A stretch of DNA of 64,000 nt from Plenodomus lindquistii. Taxonomy: Eukaryota; Ascomycota; Dothideomycetes; Pleosporales; Leptosphaeriaceae. Positions 60,754 through 64,000 of the stretch are shown here, piece by piece. The stretch's first letter is position 1. Every line of letters begins with the position of its first letter. The position numbers were made by a program, and so were the translations under genes. The notes beneath the pieces are model-generated. The model searched no databases. It saw nothing but the letters and a program-made list of their open reading frames with translations, and was not told the origin of the DNA. Where the stretch lies: assembly GCA_025504975.1 (NCBI GenBank), contig JANUWI010000011.1:1240001-1304000 (forward strand). Direction: 5' to 3'.

Positions 60754-61718
60754 CCTTTAGACACCCATTTCCGTGGTATTCGAATCGGCGCCAATGGCAG
60801 CAGAAGTCTATGAAAAGTAAGGACCTAGGTTTTTTCGAGTAAGACAATCACGTACCGTAATGCATGTTGGGAGACAAAGTTGGGGCTAGATGAGCATAGG
60901 TAATTGTAGCGTAGAATGAACCATAATATGGATTGTCATCTCCTGTAGCCTTGGCTCCATAGCAAAGAACAAAATCGAGAAGCAACGACGGTATCTGATT
61001 TTGGATGACAATTTGAAACATCAAATCTGGACTAATTTGTAGGCGACTCCACGAATGACTCTGAGTGATGGAGCTGAACCCCATCAGCGTTCCAAGCTTG
61101 AGGTTAAACAGGATGGGAACAACGCACAAGAAAACATCACGCCTGTACCCATCGCCAGTCTACTTTATTTAGTCACAGTTTAATCCCATGCCGAGCCTCT
61201 CGACGTACCTTGTGATGTCTTAGCAATTCTACTGTGGACGATATCGCGTGTTCTTGCGCTGAATTGGACTCATAATCGTATTCCCACTTTTGCACCATTC
61301 CCTGATCTGCAAAAACACGACCAAGATTCTGTTTCAAGAGCTCCCGGCGATGTGACATATCTGCATGTCCTAGATCATCTCGCGAGAACACTTCTTGGAT
61401 AAGTTGATCCATATCCAGCCCCAGACTCCAGTATGTGCGTGCTTGGGGAAAGGATGGAAATAGAAGGTGGCAAGGTACTCGTTTGAGCAGTGATCGATGC
61501 AGTGTTATAACACTATCGGGAAGCCACCGACTATGATGCGTGCAGATAAAGTTCACATCGCAGTACCGCTCAGCCTTGTGCGAGCCTGTTGTGCAAGGTG
61601 TCTGAGCCCCAGCCCCTCGCCTCTAATGTCCCGGGCAGGCGTCATGCTGCCAAGATGGACGGATCTTCGCAGGACTCATAGTCAGCTTGTTGCTGCTTCC
61701 GAGTGGACGCCACGTCAT

Positions 61719-62086
61719 GATGAACCTTGATGGCTTGTTGAGGAGTTCTGACCATAGTCTGGGTGTGCAATATGGCGCAAGAAATTTATGTGTCTGGTTT
61801 TGGTGAGGCAGAGTATGTAGTCTTCAGTTTGTATGTTTATTACCTCCTTGTCAGTGTTTTGTGGATGATCAAAGTTGTTGTGGTGGGCTGAGCATGTTTG
61901 CTGGTGCTCTTGCCTCGAGGCCGGCTCGTGGACGCTGTCCCAATTAGGCTAGTTAGGTAGAATCACTTGGTAGCGCTTACTATGTAAGTGCCTCGGTCCT
62001 CAACCTTCCTGTCACTACTTGAGATACCCTACCGGTGAGGGACCAAACGTGGCAGTTTCAGGCCAAGAATTTGCCTCACCTCTGAC
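61719..62086. other. Divergent intergenic region
   Basis: About 370 bp between the putative 5' end of the CorA-like gene (minus) and the kinase start (plus). It probably carries both promoters. I see no repeat or further gene. Confidence 0.5.
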
Positions 62087-64000
62087 ATGGACCAGCTTCG
62101 CATTTCCCTGCAAGATTTGAGGATTAGCGCGGGCAAAGACGGGACGGTCAACAGCCTGGCATTTGTACCCGAGCCAGCCTTGTTCGAATTACTGACGCAA
62201 GATACGGTCACTGCGGCACTCGAGGACAATGCATTCTTACTCGAGGCTCATCAGCGGCTCCCAACTGCAAAAGAGGTCGTACGATGTTCGCGAAAGCTGT
62301 TCTCGATATTGGTCGAGTTGAGGATGGAATATCAACTCAAACAATGTCTAGAGAAGCAAATGAGCGACTCAAATCTCCCAATAAAGAACGAAGCACAACT
62401 AAGAGATGAATTTCCAGAGTGTGCGACTCAGTTCAACAAGCTACAATGGGAGTACTTCCCGGTGCATCTCCGCGAGCACTTTCACATAGAAATGAGCACA
62501 AATCAAATCGTCCCATACTTGAAGAATGAGAAGATAAGCTCTGGTGGCTTTTCCAAGGTCTTCAAGATCAGATTCCATCCATCCTATCAAAATTGGTCCG
62601 TTGGCTCAACTGGCCATCGTACGTACGCCAAATAAACTCCATGTTTCACGTGCTGATCATTCGGTAGAAGTTGATTTTGTACGAAAGGAAATCTCGACGG
62701 AGACTTCGAATGAGGGCCAAAGGCGAGAGTCTGATCTACTATTCCTGTTGCGCAGCTTGGAAAATGATAACATTGTACGACTCATAACTTCGTATACGCA
62801 GAACGGCTTTTGTAATCTGGTGTTCCCGGTTGCCGATCGCGATCTCCACGATCTGCTCCTCGATCCAGATCGACCGACGTGGTGCACAGAGCCTACATTA
62901 GCTTTTGACAGTCTGCGTGGGCTTGTTAACGGTTTGCACTACCTCCACAACTTCAGTCCACGGGCAAAAACCGCCGAGGATACTGAGAGAGTTACGAGAC
63001 ACGGCTATCACCATGACATTAAGCCCCGCAATGTTTTAGTCCAAGGATCGCGATTGATACTGGCAGATTTCGGTCTGGCCAACATGAAAGACGTTCATGA
63101 GGACACCAAGACCGAGGCGAAGCCCCACCCGCCAACATATGGGGCACCTGAGGCGCGAGATGGTGTGAGCCTTAAATCTCGAAGCATTGGGCGTGCCTAC
63201 GACATGTGGTCCATCGGATGCGTCATAGGAGAGCTCGCGACCTACTGCCTCGGAGGCGCAATCTCTGTCAAATCATTCCGATCCGGACGGGGACAACAGG
63301 GGCTATGGGGACGTCATAACTGTTTCCATCACGAGGGTGATGTGAATCCAGCCGTAATAGACTGGTATCACAATTTGGAAGTTCAACATCACGGAGCGAC
63401 GATGGTGTCACTTCTGGCTTTATCGGAATCAACCTTGATTGTGAATCCCGAAGACAGACCCCCGTCGCAGTTCCTGGTGCAGGAGCTCAACAAATTGTCG
63501 CTGCAAGGGTGGTTGGGCGATATATTGAGCGCTACGCTGCTCAAGGCTGATGCGACCGCTGCTGGCCAGCTCTCACCCGTCTATCAATTCAAGCTGATGG
63601 TGGAGAGGAACCGTATGCATGCTTGGGGCTATACTCATGGATTGAAGTCGTTCAATCAGCAAACTTTACCTTGGTCAAACCAGGAGAACGCCAACTATGA
63701 GAAGATGCGCGACCTACTCTGTACATGCGCGACTCGTATAGCTGATGTGGGGTTGTCCCATATGGCTGAGTCTGACGATCAACAGCGGGTGTTGGATATC
63801 ATGACGCTTACGAATGATGCCCTTATACTCAACATAACACCGATAAAGAAAGCAACCATCGACAATACCTTCATGCTCCTGGCCATGTCATCTCGAGAGG
63901 CCAGTCAACGTGTGGAACGACTGGTTCTAGATGCCGGAGTGTTGCAGTCTTTTGAAGGCAAAGAGGACAGAGCGCCGCAGATCCTACCAGATAAGTCATC
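62087..64000 (+). CDS. Protein kinase, 3' end beyond the window
   Basis: Exon 1 is 62087-62618; a 49-bp intron (GTACGT...GGTAG, 62619-62667) joins in phase to a long exon open to the window end, at least 621 residues so far. The first 145 residues are a helical region of unknown function. The kinase domain has a glycine loop SSGGFSKVF (151-159), Lys184 in FVRKEI as the probable ATP-binding lysine, catalytic loop HHDIKPRN (292-299, Arg of HRD replaced by His), DFG at 311-313 and YGAPEA around 335-340. About 190 residues after the domain have no motif I recognise. The architecture is typical of fungal accessory kinases. It is divergent to the broken CorA-like gene. It may continue into repeats outside the window. 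Confidence 0.87.

Larger units (their letters stand above)
54510..61556 (-). pseudogene. CorA-like two-helix membrane protein gene, split by a copia element
   Basis: Minus-strand exons: 61556-61209 (5' end unsure), 61159-60856, 60807-60754, then the copia element, 55564-55332, 55280-54969, 54920-54726 and 54668-54510. All joins are in phase and give about 534 codons. Introns are 48-57 bp with GT-AG ends. The family is the fungal CorA-like group: conserved THHSRWLPDSV and DDLGHADMSHRRELL near the start, DPWSLRQMTAYQRYN and ENWRWYIDFL in the middle, a coiled-coil-like part, then two membrane helices (MRILTLIAVAFVPSNLIA and MWIFVLSSAIVTAATVFIAF). Magnesium transport is not established for this group. 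The copia element sits inside the third exon, between CLK and DPWSLRQ, so a full product cannot be made. No clear ATG: a candidate at 61718-61716 is followed by an in-frame TAG. Confidence 0.85.

Noticed and set aside
1..64000. CRISPR arrays, rRNA and tRNA genes
   Set aside because: No regular spacer repeats and no tRNA or rRNA hallmark sequences were seen; the tRNA-like words are only primer binding sites of retrotransposons.

Overview
The window is nuclear DNA from a filamentous ascomycete (Pezizomycotina; a Dothideomycete is my guess, not shown). The grounds are introns of 48-59 bp, fungal gene families (GH92 mannosidase, CorA-like two-helix protein, protein kinase with Sel1-like/TPR repeats), Ty1/copia, Ty3/gypsy and Tad-type LINE elements, and the signature of repeat-induced point mutation (RIP).

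Two compartments meet sharply. From about 300 to 47,270 the DNA is extremely AT-rich: CpA and TpG are almost absent, TpA is in excess, and no real open reading frame survives. Both edges carry the same 14-bp word (213-226 and 47350-47363). Reading through the mutations gives a nested transposon stack. A plus-strand Tad-type LINE was the seed (start 227; ORF1 zinc knuckle about 1.3 kb; endonuclease pieces at 10.6-11.2 kb; reverse transcriptase 28.4-29.3 kb; RNase H about 30.2 kb; AATC-repeat tail ending 47349). Four elements entered it, each with its own target duplication: a minus-strand Ty1/copia (2416-10559, GATAG), a minus-strand Ty3/gypsy 'G1' (11216-27278, AAAGT), a plus-strand hAT transposon (30787-36422, ATACTAAT) and a second gypsy of the same family, 'G2', in plus orientation (36955-45163, ACTAG). 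G1 holds another gypsy, 'N' (13054-21643, CTTTC). A 0.74-kb non-autonomous DNA element sits in N and again in G2; both copies are much less mutated, so they came last.

From 47,364 to 64,000 base composition is normal and genes are close together: a secreted GH92 alpha-mannosidase (plus), a three-exon kinase/Sel1/TPR protein of 1150 residues (minus), a CorA-like membrane protein gene (minus) cut in an exon by a nearly intact 5.2-kb Ty1/copia retrotransposon (plus), and a protein kinase (plus) that runs off the end. The copia element has almost identical LTRs, complete Gag and Pol domains, and only one in-frame TGA, followed by CTA, between Gag and Pol; this is a likely stop-codon readthrough site. 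Both kinases and the CorA-like protein look like accessory signalling genes.

The main results of the hunt are the fully parsed nested LINE stack with its duplications, the UGA-CUA Gag/Pol junction with a primer site matching the tRNA-Lys(CUU) anticodon arm, antisense coding-like frames between pol and the 3' LTR in two unrelated retrotransposon families, and a host gene disrupted by a recent un-RIPped insertion.
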